Assembly: GCA_902800215.1 (NCBI GenBank)
Contig: CADCDS010000014.1
Span: 1-55,599, forward strand
Direction: 5' to 3'
Source of the DNA: an uncultured Bacteroidales bacterium
GTDB lineage: Bacteria; Bacteroidota; Bacteroidia; Bacteroidales; Paludibacteraceae
Length of the DNA: 55,599 nt
In this document: in pieces, positions 16,562 to 22,994 of the stretch
Layout of the letters: each line of letters starts with the position of its first letter
Position numbering within the stretch: position 1 is the first letter of the stretch
Made by a program: the position numbers and the translations under genes
Notes under the pieces: model-generated
Told to the model about the DNA's origin: nothing
Seen by the model: the letters and a program-made list of their open reading frames with translations, nothing else
Database searches by the model: none

Positions 16562-16909
16562 TCATAATAGTGCTCGTTGTAATGCTGCCCGTCCGAGGTC
16601 GGTCATCAGACCGCGGGCTTCCAAGTCGGCACAGCGTTGTTTGTTCTGTTCGGTCCAGTGACTCCGTTTTTGCCGTGGGGAGAGACGTTGTGCAAGCCTT
16701 CCGTCGCCTAATCGTTTGAGCGTCGAATCAATCCATCCAAAACAGAGTGCTTCTTCCACCACATCCAAGTACGGCAGGCACACGCCGTCAGGTTTCTTCT
16801 TGCCGCGGTACATAGCAATCCAGCAGCATTTTTCGGTTGCTGCATGTTGCTCGAACCACTCTCTGAGTTGTGCACGCTCACTATATTCCCAAAGGTCAGT
16901 TATTTCCAT
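16562..16909 (-). CDS. YdeI/OmpD-associated family protein, C-terminally short (115 aa)
   Basis: The protein has the YdeI signature: 'ECCW/KCCWIAMYRGKKK' in the first half, then 'DVVEEALCFGWIDSTLKRL' and 'AQRLSPRQKRSHWTEQNK'. It stops after 'GLMTDLGRAALQRALL', where family members usually continue for another 50-70 residues, so it may be truncated. The start ATG at 16907-16909 is 2 bp after the glutathione peroxidase stop, so the two form one operon from the 17507 promoter. The family is linked to stress and antimicrobial-peptide resistance, but its biochemistry is poorly known. Confidence 0.75.
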   Translation of the reverse strand: MEITDLWEYSERAQLREWFEQHAATEKCCWIAMYRGKKKPDGVCLPYLDVVEEALCFGWIDSTLKRLGDGRLAQRLSPRQKRSHWTEQNKQRCADLEARGLMTDLGRAALQRALL

Positions 16910-16911
16910 GC

Positions 16912-17454
16912 TTACAGCATCGCCTCGATATCTTTTTCAAAATTCTTCGGTTCAACGACCGGCGCATAGCGTTGGATGGTTTTGCCGTCTTTGGAGATCA
17001 GGAACTTAGTGAAGTTCCAGAGGATATCGCTCGGTTTCTCCACACTCTTGCTGATGCGTTTGAGCATCACATGGGCTGCTTTGGCCTTCAGGCCTTTGTA
17101 TTCCTCCGTCGGAGCCTGCTCTTTGAGAAACTCGAAGACAGGGTTGGCATTGGCACCATTGACGTCACTCTTCGCCATGAGCGGGAAGGTTACACCATGG
17201 TTGAGACGGCAGAATTCCTCAATCTGCTCGTTACTGCCCGGTTCCTGGTTTGCAAACTGGTCACAGGGGAATCCGAGGATGATGAAACCCTGGTCTTTGT
17301 ATTTCTTGTACAAAGCCTCCAGACCGTCGTACTGAGGCGTAAAACCGCACTTGGAAGCGGTATTAACGATAAGGATCACTTGTCCTTTGTAATCTGCGAG
17401 GTTCACCTCTTTGCCTCTGTTGGAGAGGACTTTGAAATCATAAATTGTTGCCAT
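16912..17454 (-). CDS. Glutathione/thioredoxin peroxidase, GPx family (180 aa)
   Basis: Thioredoxin-fold peroxidase that reduces peroxides, in bacteria usually with thioredoxin as donor. Visible family features are 'VILIVNTASKCGFTPQY' with peroxidatic Cys36, 'GFPCDQFANQEPG' with the conserved Gln and a Cys that may be the resolving residue, and 'ILWNFTKFLISKDG' with the active-site Trp and Asn. Length is standard. There is no signal peptide, so it is cytoplasmic. A well-formed promoter lies at 17507-17538, giving a leader of about 45 nt. Confidence 0.93.
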   Translation of the reverse strand: MATIYDFKVLSNRGKEVNLADYKGQVILIVNTASKCGFTPQYDGLEALYKKYKDQGFIILGFPCDQFANQEPGSNEQIEEFCRLNHGVTFPLMAKSDVNGANANPVFEFLKEQAPTEEYKGLKAKAAHVMLKRISKSVEKPSDILWNFTKFLISKDGKTIQRYAPVVEPKNFEKDIEAML

Positions 17455-17506
17455 AGTGTTATCTATTATTTAATTAATCGTTTTGCCGATTTGGTGATGT
17501 CGTGTG

Positions 17507-17538
17507 CAAAGGTACAAAAAAAATCCCATATATGCAAA
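17507..17538 (-). promoter_or_regulatory. Promoter of the GPx operon
   Basis: On the minus strand TTTGC (17534-17538) and TACCTTTG (17507-17514) with a 19-bp gap, T-rich between. The -33 box sits in a GCATATATTTGCATATATG dyad seen at several other promoters here. Confidence 0.85.
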
Positions 17539-17571
17539 TATATGCAGGATTATTTTGTTTTTGCACGAAAA

Positions 17572-17889
17572 TTAGTACTCATTTTTACGTTTGGGGTTCT
17601 TAGCCTTAGGGCACGATTGTCTCATCGGGAACCATCCTTTGCGAACACGCTCACGTTGTTTGAATACCTCGCCAATGCTCCAGAAGGAAGAGAAGGCAAA
17701 GATACCCAAAAAGATAGAGATATAGGTGTTTTCAACGAATAACGAACCGCCGGCAGCCAATAAACCGACGATGAGAAACGCCCACCAGGACTTGACACCG
17801 AAATAGTACTCCGCCTTGATGACCAACGGGTGAAAAAGTCCGATACACAAGAACGCGCCTGCGCCCAAAAGAATGCCTTCAATATGCAT
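17572..17889 (-). CDS. DUF4491 membrane protein (105 aa)
   Basis: Three membrane segments (about residues 3-22, 36-54 and 56-72) and the DUF4491 pattern: 'FHPLVIKAEYYFG', 'LFVENTYISIFLGI', 'SFWSIGEVFKQRERV' and 'KGWFP'. The usual C-terminus is a short 'KNPKR' tail. Here an extra 'MRQSCPKA' precedes it, encoded by a GGGCACGATTGTCTCAT segment that resembles intergenic sequence near 19820-19840. This looks like a small in-frame insertion. Function of the family is unknown. Confidence 0.8.
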   Translation of the reverse strand: MHIEGILLGAGAFLCIGLFHPLVIKAEYYFGVKSWWAFLIVGLLAAGGSLFVENTYISIFLGIFAFSSFWSIGEVFKQRERVRKGWFPMRQSCPKAKNPKRKNEY

Positions 17890-17942
17890 TGTTAAATTGT
17901 TAAACTGTTAAATTGTTAAAATGTTAAATTGTTAAAATGTTA
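17890..17942 (-). repeat. GTTAAA(A/T)T tandem repeat at an operon junction
   Basis: About six units of GTTAAATT / GTTAAAAT fill the gap between the winged-helix gene and the DUF4491 gene. On the minus strand the repeat supplies the TAA stop of the winged-helix gene. Confidence 0.85.
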
Positions 17943-18641
17943 GTGACACATCATAAAGCCGAAATAGAGACGTGGTCCGGTCGGCATACATAGTTCGCTC
18001 TTATGGAAAGCCAACATCCAATCGAGACGGAAGGTGATATGCACTTTGCGCGTCAAGCAATAATCGCAGCCGACATAGGGTGTGACGTAGAAGAAGGATT
18101 GCTTGTGAAAGGTGCTATTGGCATCCTGTGTCCAGCTGTTCTGATCGCCTTCGAGGATATAGAGCCCTTTCATTGAACCGCCGCCTATTACTCCGCCGAT
18201 ATACGGCCATGCTTTGTCCAATCGCCAACAACAATCCGCCAGTACGCCCCCACAACCGACGCGTACATAACTGCCGTTTTTGAGAACATCATGGCAATCG
18301 GTCAGGAAGGCCTGTAGGTCAATCGTGTAATGCGTTTCTTTCTGCTCAATATGGAAGATAAAACCTATTCCACGAATGGTCTCTATGGGTTCTTTGTTTG
18401 TCCAACCTAACTTGCGCCGCAAGGCATTGAGGTGTACGTCTATCGTACCGGTATCGTATTGGAAACGGTCTCCCCACACATGGTCTAATACCATCTGCCG
18501 TGTGCAGATCCTATTCGGGTGGGCAGAGAGATACTCCAACAGACCATATTCGTATCCGGTCAGGTGGATTTCCTCTCCGTCTTTACGCACGCTGCGTTGC
18601 TCGCGGTCAAGTTCTATATGGTTGGTAATAGTGGTATACAT
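17940..18641 (-). CDS. OmpR-type winged helix fused to an outer-membrane-barrel-like domain (233 aa)
   Basis: Residues 1-97 form a clear OmpR/PhoB DNA-binding domain: 'IELDREQRSVRKDGEEIHL', 'YGLLEYLSAHPNRICTRQM', 'VWGDRF', 'IDVHLNALRRKLG', 'IETIRGIGFIF'. There is no receiver domain. Residues about 100-233 are unlike a sensor. They look like the last strands of a small porin-type barrel ('RVGCGGVLADCCWRL', 'SFFYVTPYVGCDYCL', 'RKVHITFRLDWMLAFH', 'GPRLYFGFMMCH'). No signal peptide or membrane helix precedes them. Either the domain has been recruited as a cytoplasmic ligand sensor, or the gene is a fusion accident. It lies 3 bp after msrA, in one operon, and its stop codon comes from the tandem repeat. 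Confidence 0.75.
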   Translation of the reverse strand: MYTTITNHIELDREQRSVRKDGEEIHLTGYEYGLLEYLSAHPNRICTRQMVLDHVWGDRFQYDTGTIDVHLNALRRKLGWTNKEPIETIRGIGFIFHIEQKETHYTIDLQAFLTDCHDVLKNGSYVRVGCGGVLADCCWRLDKAWPYIGGVIGGGSMKGLYILEGDQNSWTQDANSTFHKQSFFYVTPYVGCDYCLTRKVHITFRLDWMLAFHKSELCMPTGPRLYFGFMMCH

Positions 18642-18644
18642 TTT

Positions 18645-19157
18645 TTATAACTGTATTGCTTTTCGTGCGAAGTCAAACAATGCTTTGGGCAGGTGGCAGT
18701 ATCCGTCCGGATGTTTGTCCAGATAGTCCTGATGGTACTCATCGGCAGGATAGAAGTTCTGCAAAGGCAGGTTCTCAACTACTAACGGCTGCTGATACTT
18801 GTTTTGCTCCTCGGCATAGATCTTCTCGATAACAGGCAGATCTGCTGCGTCTGCATAGTAGATACCTGTGCGGTAACGAGTGCCCTCATCGTGTCCTTGT
18901 TTGTTCAGGCTTGTCGGGTCGATAGCCACAAAGAACATACGCAGTAGGAACTCCAGACTCACTTTGTTCGGATCATAAACGACATGCACGGTCTCGGCGT
19001 AGCCGGTCGTGTCGGTATAGACCTGTTCATAAGTAGGATTGTCCGTCTGCCCGTTCGCAAAACCCACTTCGGTCTCAACGACTCCGTCGATCTGTTTGAA
19101 GAAATGCTCCGTTCCCCAGAAACATCCTCCGGCTAAATATATATGTTTAAGCGTCAT
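18645..19157 (-). CDS. msrA: Peptide methionine sulfoxide reductase MsrA (170 aa)
   Basis: Reduces methionine-S-sulfoxide in proteins using thioredoxin. Catalytic 'LAGGCFWGTEHFFKQIDG' with Cys12, 'VYDPNKVSLEFLLRMFF', 'DPTSLNKQGHDEGTRYRTG' and 'FYPADEYHQDYL' are all present. The start ATG 19155-19157 is chosen because it gives the usual N-terminus 'MTLKHIYLAGGCFWG' and lies after the promoter; a longer frame to 19214 overlaps the -7 box. It heads an operon with the winged-helix fusion gene, so a redox link for that regulator is possible. Confidence 0.95.
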   Translation of the reverse strand: MTLKHIYLAGGCFWGTEHFFKQIDGVVETEVGFANGQTDNPTYEQVYTDTTGYAETVHVVYDPNKVSLEFLLRMFFVAIDPTSLNKQGHDEGTRYRTGIYYADAADLPVIEKIYAEEQNKYQQPLVVENLPLQNFYPADEYHQDYLDKHPDGYCHLPKALFDFARKAIQL

Positions 19158-19191
19158 ATCAATATACGAGTTTGTTTGCGCTATTTGGGCG

Positions 19192-19223
19192 CAAAGGTAC
19201 AAAAAAAATCCCACATATGCAAA
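19192..19223 (-). promoter_or_regulatory. Promoter of the msrA operon
   Basis: On the minus strand TTTGC (19219-19223) and TACCTTTG (19192-19199), 19-bp gap. An inverted repeat CCCGCAT / ATGTGGG with flanking A and T runs surrounds the -33 box, so the same bases could also form a terminator-like hairpin. Confidence 0.85.
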
Positions 19224-19258
19224 TTTATGCGGGATTTTTTTTACTATTCAAGGTATAT

Positions 19259-19327
19259 TTATACACAAGTATAACCGCCATCTACAGGTAGTGCCACACG
19301 GCCACTTAAATCAAAAATGTCTTTCAT
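19259..19327 (-). pseudogene. Deletion scar of a short-chain dehydrogenase (22-aa remnant)
   Basis: A 23-codon frame whose first 13 residues, 'MKDIFDLSGRVAL', are the typical start of gluconate-5-dehydrogenase-like SDR enzymes just before the TGxxxGIG motif. Its last 9, 'PVDGGYTCV', are the typical SDR C-terminus ('..TG..PVDGGYT'). The about 230 residues expected between are missing. The simplest reading is one in-frame internal deletion that joined the two ends. It lies downstream of the cobalamin riboswitch leader, with two hairpins in between. Confidence 0.6.
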
Positions 19328-19360
19328 ATTATAGTGTTTTTATATTGTTGTCATAAAATT

Positions 19361-19430
19361 GGGGCAGCAACCCACACGAAGCTGCCCCGGATAACACATT
19401 AAAAATTTAGCAGACAACGTAATGTGTTAT
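19361..19430 (-). other. Two consecutive hairpins between riboswitch and SDR scar
   Basis: On the minus strand: ATAACACATTA / TAATGTGTTAT, an 11-bp perfect stem (19391-19430), then GGGGCAGC / GCTGCCCC, an 8-bp stem (19361-19388), followed by AATTTTAT. The second could be a weak terminator. Together they may be the expression platform or a read-through block. 19431-19536 shows a small TTTTCTCGAAAGAGAA dyad and no gene. Confidence 0.55.
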
Positions 19431-19536
19431 ACAAAAAATATCTCTTCTCTTTCGAGAAAAGATAACTGCACGCATAGCAAGGGCCATTAGCCTATACAAT
19501 CTCAGTCATCCTTCCTCGAGGATTTGCGTCCGAGCA

Positions 19537-19703
19537 TTGTATGCGGCAGGTCTTCTGACTTATTCCCCGTTTCAACGTCTTCCCACCTTGCGGCAGTGAC
19601 TTGTTGTTGAACCGAATACAGGAATTCACAGCAGCGGGACTGTCCCGGATTCACACCGGATTCCCTTTTAATTCCGCCTTCGCGGAAACCGTCATACACA
19701 ATA
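19537..19703 (-). ncRNA. Cobalamin (B12) riboswitch
   Basis: Read on the minus strand, the segment holds the conserved cobalamin aptamer parts in order: 'GGGAATCCGGTG' then 'GAATCCGGGACAGTCCCGC', 'GCTGTGA', 'GTCACTGCC', 'GGTGGGAAG', and the 3' signature 'AGTCAGAAGACCTGCC'. The closing P1 helix can form between TTGTGTATGACGG and CCGCATACAA. The promoter at 19723-19754 starts transcription just upstream. The aptamer normally controls B12 uptake or synthesis genes, but the only thing downstream is the SDR scar, so its original target seems lost. Confidence 0.92.
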
Positions 19704-19722
19704 TGTATGTCAAAATCGGCTG

Positions 19723-19754
19723 CAAAGGTACAAAAAAACTTTGAATAGTGCAAA
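19723..19754 (-). promoter_or_regulatory. Promoter of the riboswitch leader
   Basis: Minus strand TTTGC (19750-19754) and TACCTTTG (19723-19730) with a 19-bp gap. Confidence 0.8.
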
Positions 19755-19793
19755 TTTATATCAAAAAAAGACTTTGAAAAGTTTGTTTTTAGT

Positions 19794-19811
19794 CAAAAAT
19801 ACGTATTTTTG
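19794..19811. other. 18-bp perfect palindrome
   Basis: CAAAAATACGTATTTTTG reads the same on both strands. It lies between the yhcG stop and the riboswitch promoter. It could be a bidirectional terminator or a binding site. Nearby, ACGATTGTTTC occurs twice (about 19824 and 19853). The rest of 19755-19898 shows no gene. Confidence 0.6.
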
Positions 19812-19898
19812 GCCTCAAGGGCACGATTGTTTCTTATCTCATTGCATTCGAACGATTGTTTCGGACGAAACAGACGAAGAATGTAGATTTGACCGTCG

Positions 19899-19930
19899 TC
19901 TCCATCTTTTACGTCTTAGAGAGGGGACGG
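19899..19930. repeat. Direct repeat flanking yhcG, left copy
   Basis: A 32-bp sequence starting TCTCCATCTTTTACG and ending GAGAGGGGACGG, 29/32 identical to 21154-21185 in the same orientation. The two copies bracket the yhcG gene exactly. Confidence 0.8.
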
Positions 19931-19934
19931 TTAT

Positions 19935-21125
19935 TTATTCTTTATCAATCATATTGTTGCTTATTTCTTGATCTAAGAAACGGCAATAGTCGTGTAATGA
20001 TTTGACAAGGATGTCGCGAGGGATGAGTTTGCGTTGATATTCCGACACCATCGTGGGACTGAGCGAACGACTTAATGTGTATTCTGCCATCGTCTTGTCT
20101 ATTGACGGACAAAGGATAATACCTATACTTGGATTTTCGTCAGCTTTCTTCACATCTCTATCTAACGCTTCCAGATACATGTCCATTTTGCTAACAAACT
20201 CAGCTTGGAAATCAACCGATTTCAGTTCTATGGCCGCTAAGCAATGCAACGCTCGGTTATAAAAGAGCAAGTCTATGCGTTTTGTACTACCTCCTACCTT
20301 AACGGGATACTCGCTGCCGATGAAGACGTAGTCTTTGCCCAGTTCCAAGATAAAATCCCGCATGTGTTTCAGAATTCCTTCGTGCAACTGGGGTTCTATG
20401 AAGTTTTGCGGCAGGTTCAGGAAATCAAGAATCAGCCTATCCTTCAATAAGAACGATGCGCCCGGGTATTGTGATAACATTGCAGGTGTAAACTGTTTCT
20501 CTTTGCTCATAATACTGCCGTAAGTCTGCGTGACAATAGTGCGTCGTAACTCATTAGTTGTCAACTGCTGCTGAGCGGCATAAAGCATATAGAAGACTGC
20601 CTCTTGGTAACTATGTGTGCGGTTGAGTATCTCCAGATGGTTAGAGAAAGTGGTGATGGTAAGGATAGACGGTAACGGAGCGAATTCCATTTGTGCAGAC
20701 GGCATCTGCACAATTTCCAAACTCTCTATTTGTGCAGACGGCATCTGCACAATTTCAGGTTGCGTCTTGTGCTGCACGAAAAGGCTGTTGGTTAACGATT
20801 TGGCTATCTCACAGAACTCCGGCGTGCTGTATTTGTCATAGAAAGTCACCATGTTATACAAGTTGCGCCTTCCAAATCCTCTGCTACCGGGTTCTTGCTG
20901 CTGCAGGTACTCCGATAGTTCATCTACCACCTTAGCTCCCCAACCGGCAGACTTGATACGAGCGGATATATATTGTCCGATTTCCCAAGCCATTTGCAGC
21001 ATCTCGGTATTCACTTTCCGAGCCACTTCGGAATGATGGAAAACGACAATATCATGCACCTGACGAAAGTCTTTTTCTTTTTCTACAGGTGTTGAGGCTT
21101 GTATATTTACTTTTTTGTCTGCCAT
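19935..21125 (-). CDS. yhcG: YhcG/DUF1016 PDDEXK nuclease-domain protein (396 aa)
   Basis: The N-terminal DUF1016 part (residues about 20-200) has 'WEIGQYISARIKSAGWGAKVVDELS' spread over 47-72 and 'RNLYNMVTFYDKY'. The C-terminal nuclease part has 'GSTKRIDLLFYNRALHC' (Asp285) and 'LAAIELKSVDF' (Glu300, Lys302), a complete PD-(D/E)xK site. Family members act in or beside restriction and mobile-element defence systems; the exact substrate is not known. Residues 125-145 contain a 13-residue repeat around 'EIVQMPSAQ' made by two identical palindromic DNA units. The gene is bracketed by 32-bp direct repeats and follows a DUF3791 gene on the same strand. Confidence 0.88.
   Translation of the reverse strand: MADKKVNIQASTPVEKEKDFRQVHDIVVFHHSEVARKVNTEMLQMAWEIGQYISARIKSAGWGAKVVDELSEYLQQQEPGSRGFGRRNLYNMVTFYDKYSTPEFCEIAKSLTNSLFVQHKTQPEIVQMPSAQIESLEIVQMPSAQMEFAPLPSILTITTFSNHLEILNRTHSYQEAVFYMLYAAQQQLTTNELRRTIVTQTYGSIMSKEKQFTPAMLSQYPGASFLLKDRLILDFLNLPQNFIEPQLHEGILKHMRDFILELGKDYVFIGSEYPVKVGGSTKRIDLLFYNRALHCLAAIELKSVDFQAEFVSKMDMYLEALDRDVKKADENPSIGIILCPSIDKTMAEYTLSRSLSPTMVSEYQRKLIPRDILVKSLHDYCRFLDQEISNNMIDKE
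20690..20756 (-). repeat. Two identical 28-bp palindromic units inside yhcG
   Basis: Units at 20690-20717 and 20729-20756, 39 bp (13 codons) apart, are identical. Each contains the inverted repeat TGTGCAGA-N5-TCTGCACA. They encode the repeated 'EIVQMPSAQ' between the two domains of YhcG. Confidence 0.9.
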
Positions 21126-21153
21126 TAGCGGGATTTTGTTTCTATGTTTGTTT

Positions 21154-21185
21154 TCTCCATCTTTAACGTCTCGGAGAGGGGACGG
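21154..21185. repeat. Direct repeat flanking yhcG, right copy
   Basis: 29/32 identical to 19899-19930. It also covers the last codons of the DUF3791 gene, replacing its usual end with 'SVPSPRR'. Confidence 0.8.
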
Positions 21186-21408
21186 ATTTCAAACCTCCTC
21201 CGTTATGCGCACAGACTTGTGCCAGTGCCTCAACCGTATCAGGGAATGATTGCGTGTGCAGGATACCATAGTGTCGCTGCAAATGTTCCGTTCCTTTATA
21301 ACGTTTCATATACGCGTACGCCTGGCGCGGCTCCACGCCAAAACGGTTTGCAAACTCACTCACAAGTGCGATTGTGTAACCGATAATATTTCTCTCTTCA
21401 TGAGCCAT
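21163..21408 (-). CDS. DUF3791-type protein (81 aa)
   Basis: Short helical protein: 'IIGYTIALVSEFANRFGVE', 'RQAYAYMKRYKGTEHL', 'HYGILHTQSFPDTVEALAQ', 'VCAHNGG'. This matches small Bacteroidales proteins annotated DUF3791, which often sit in toxin-antitoxin-like pairs. The start ATG 21406-21408 ('MAHEERN') is preferred to a longer frame. A promoter lies at 21437-21468. The last seven residues come from the direct repeat, so the native C-terminus was probably altered when the repeat or the yhcG cassette arrived. Confidence 0.7.
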   Translation of the reverse strand: MAHEERNIIGYTIALVSEFANRFGVEPRQAYAYMKRYKGTEHLQRHYGILHTQSFPDTVEALAQVCAHNGGGLKSVPSPRR

Positions 21409-21436
21409 AATCAATAACCTTTGCAACTTTTGGCTG

Positions 21437-21468
21437 CAAAGTTACGGATTTTTATTGAAATATGCAAG
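21437..21468 (-). promoter_or_regulatory. Promoter of the DUF3791-yhcG unit
   Basis: Minus strand CTTGC (21464-21468) and TAACTTTG (21437-21444), 19-bp gap. Confidence 0.75.
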
Positions 21469-21698
21469 TATTTGGGCTAAATTCGTTCGAGAAAGTGGAT
21501 TTTGCAAGAGAAAATGCTATTTTGAGCAAAAAAGCACGGCCTGTTGCCGTGACAACAAGCCGTGAAAGAAGAGTAAACAGAGGGGGATTACATCATCGCC
21601 ATGTAGTCTTTCTCATCGTCGATCCACGGCCACGATGTTGGGTCGTGTCTCGAGGGGATGCCCTCTAAGCCACTTGAGAGGGGTTAAAGTTAAACAGG
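21469..21698. other. Intergenic stretch with a gene-end fragment
   Basis: No complete gene. On the minus strand a frame without a start ends 'RHDPTSWPWIDDEKDYMAMM' at a TAA (about 21588), and looks like the end of a lost gene. A run GAGGGG / CCCTCTAAGCC / GAGAGGGG near 21652-21683 resembles the direct-repeat family around yhcG. 21535-21564 holds a CACGGC...GCCGTG dyad. Confidence 0.35.
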
Positions 21699-21770
21699 TT
21701 ATTTATTGAGTTTTTTCAGTTCTTCAATCAGTTTGTCGAGCAACGGAATCATCTGCAGGATCTCGTTCAT
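21699..21770 (-). CDS. Possible 23-aa peptide after the flavodoxin gene
   Basis: ATG 21768-21770 begins 5 bp after the flavodoxin stop and encodes an amphipathic helix ('MNEILQMIPLLDKLIEELKK', then LNK). Length and position fit a translationally coupled small peptide, but nothing else supports it. Confidence 0.3.
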   Translation of the reverse strand: MNEILQMIPLLDKLIEELKKLNK

Positions 21771-21774
21771 CAAT

Positions 21775-22269
21775 TCAATAATTCCATTTATTTAGCAATA
21801 ATCCTTTCTGCCAGTTCAGCGTCGGGTACTCTTTTTTCAGGTATGCCTCTGCCTCTTCGATGCCACTGGAACCGCTGGTGGCAAAGGGAATGAGGGTTTT
21901 GCCTTCCAGTTGCGGAATATTGTTATCGAGCCAGGAATTGATGATTCTCGGACAGATGCCCCACCAGATTGGGAAACCAACATAGATGGTATCATACGGC
22001 CGGATGTCTGTGCATTGCGTAATGGCCGGTCGTTCATCGGGATCGTTCATCTCGATAGACGAACGAGACTTGTCATTCCGCCAGTCCAAGTCAGCTGCCG
22101 TATATGGATGAACCGGTTCAATCTCCCACAGACGGGCATCGTGCTGCTTGGCCAATTTTTCAGCCGCGGCTTTGGTAGTTCCGGTGGCAGAGAAATACGC
22201 CACAAAGGTTTTTGCATTCATAGAGCTCATACATGCGGCACAGATGAGTGCCAATACAATACGTTTCAT
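21775..22269 (-). CDS. Exported flavodoxin-like protein (164 aa)
   Basis: The flavodoxin FMN loop 'VAYFSATGTTKAAAEKLAK' starts at residue 23, followed by 'DTIYVGFPIWWGICPRI', 'LEGKTLIPFATSGSSGIEEA' and a helix. Residues 1-19 ('MKRIVLALICAACMSSMNA') form a signal peptide, so the protein should be periplasmic. That differs from the usual cytoplasmic flavodoxins but occurs in Bacteroidetes. It may carry electrons to periplasmic reductases. The gene lies between a HAD phosphatase and a short intergenic region. Confidence 0.85.
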   Translation of the reverse strand: MKRIVLALICAACMSSMNAKTFVAYFSATGTTKAAAEKLAKQHDARLWEIEPVHPYTAADLDWRNDKSRSSIEMNDPDERPAITQCTDIRPYDTIYVGFPIWWGICPRIINSWLDNNIPQLEGKTLIPFATSGSSGIEEAEAYLKKEYPTLNWQKGLLLNKWNY

Positions 22270-22289
22270 AGGAATATTACCATTCTTTA

Positions 22290-22994
22290 TTACAATATAT
22301 TCATTATATCCGTTATTTTCGGTACAATATAGGTGGCCGTTTCTTCGGTAACCGGTAACCCGTCACCCTTTATCCATAATTGGTCAATACCTGCGGCCTT
22401 GGCGCCGGCGATGTCGGAGGTGTAACTATCGCCTATCATAAGGGCTTCGTCGGCGGTAATGCCGTTGCGTTGGAGCGCGATCTCAAAGATCCCGGGTTGC
22501 GGTTTGTTGATGCCCACCTCTTCGCTGATGAGTGTGTGGGCAAAACAGGATGCCAAGCCGGCACGCTCGAACTTATAGTACTGCACCTCTTTGAAACCGT
22601 TGCTGATGATGGTGAGAGGATACTTGGATGCCAAGTATTTCACTACCCTATCCGCATCGGGAATGAGACAGAAATACTTATTGGTCAGTCGCAGGAACTC
22701 GGCACCCATCTCGTGTGCCAGATCCCGTAACCCGTCCCCCGTAACCGGTAAACCCTCTATCGGTCGATAAAAGCGCTCAAAGTGCAACCAATCTTTCGTT
22801 ATTTCCCCACGACCGTACCTACCCCATAACTCCAGATTATAGGGTTTGTACGCATTCAAGTAGTCCTCAAACGTGGGATAGAGTCGATCCAAACGATAGT
22901 GGTCATAGATATCTTGCTGTGCCTTATGCTCCGCTGTCGTCCAATCACCGATCGTATCGTCCCAATCGAGAAATATAGCTTTATATGGTTTCAT
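22290..22994 (-). CDS. yjjG: HAD pyrimidine nucleotidase, YjjG family (234 aa)
   Basis: HAD hydrolase that dephosphorylates non-canonical nucleotides in this family. Motif I 'AIFLDWDDTIGDW' (Asp10 and Asp12), motif II 'PLTIISNGFKE', motif III Lys in 'GINKPQPGIFE' and motif IV 'ALMIGDSYTSDIAGAKAAG' are all present. Start 22994 ('MKPYKA') or 23000; both overlap the end of the AraC gene, so translation is coupled. Two short 'GLPVTGDGL' / 'GDGLPVTEE' stretches are encoded by GTAACC-CGGTAACC-type repeats at 22724-22757 and 22345-22372 and look like in-frame insertions. Confidence 0.85.
   Translation of the reverse strand: MKPYKAIFLDWDDTIGDWTTAEHKAQQDIYDHYRLDRLYPTFEDYLNAYKPYNLELWGRYGRGEITKDWLHFERFYRPIEGLPVTGDGLRDLAHEMGAEFLRLTNKYFCLIPDADRVVKYLASKYPLTIISNGFKEVQYYKFERAGLASCFAHTLISEEVGINKPQPGIFEIALQRNGITADEALMIGDSYTSDIAGAKAAGIDQLWIKGDGLPVTEETATYIVPKITDIMNIL
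22345..22372 (-). repeat. GTAACCGG-type repeat (R4) inside the HAD gene, copy 1
   Basis: GGTAACCGGTAACCCGTCAC on the plus strand, in frame, encoding 'GDGLPVTEE'. Same family as 22724-22757, 42742-42777 and 54156-54184. Confidence 0.75.
22724..22757 (-). repeat. GTAACCGG-type repeat (R4) inside the HAD gene, copy 2
   Basis: CCGTAACCCGTCCCCCGTAA then CCGGTAAACCC, in frame, encoding 'EGLPVTGDGLRD' at a loop of the cap domain. Confidence 0.75.

Noticed and set aside
16870-17742. A 290-codon open frame on the plus strand
   Set aside because: Antisense to the clear GPx and DUF4491 genes and crosses their promoter; shadow frame.
19502-19753. An 83-codon minus-strand frame
   Set aside because: It coincides with the cobalamin riboswitch and its promoter; structural RNA explains the sequence.
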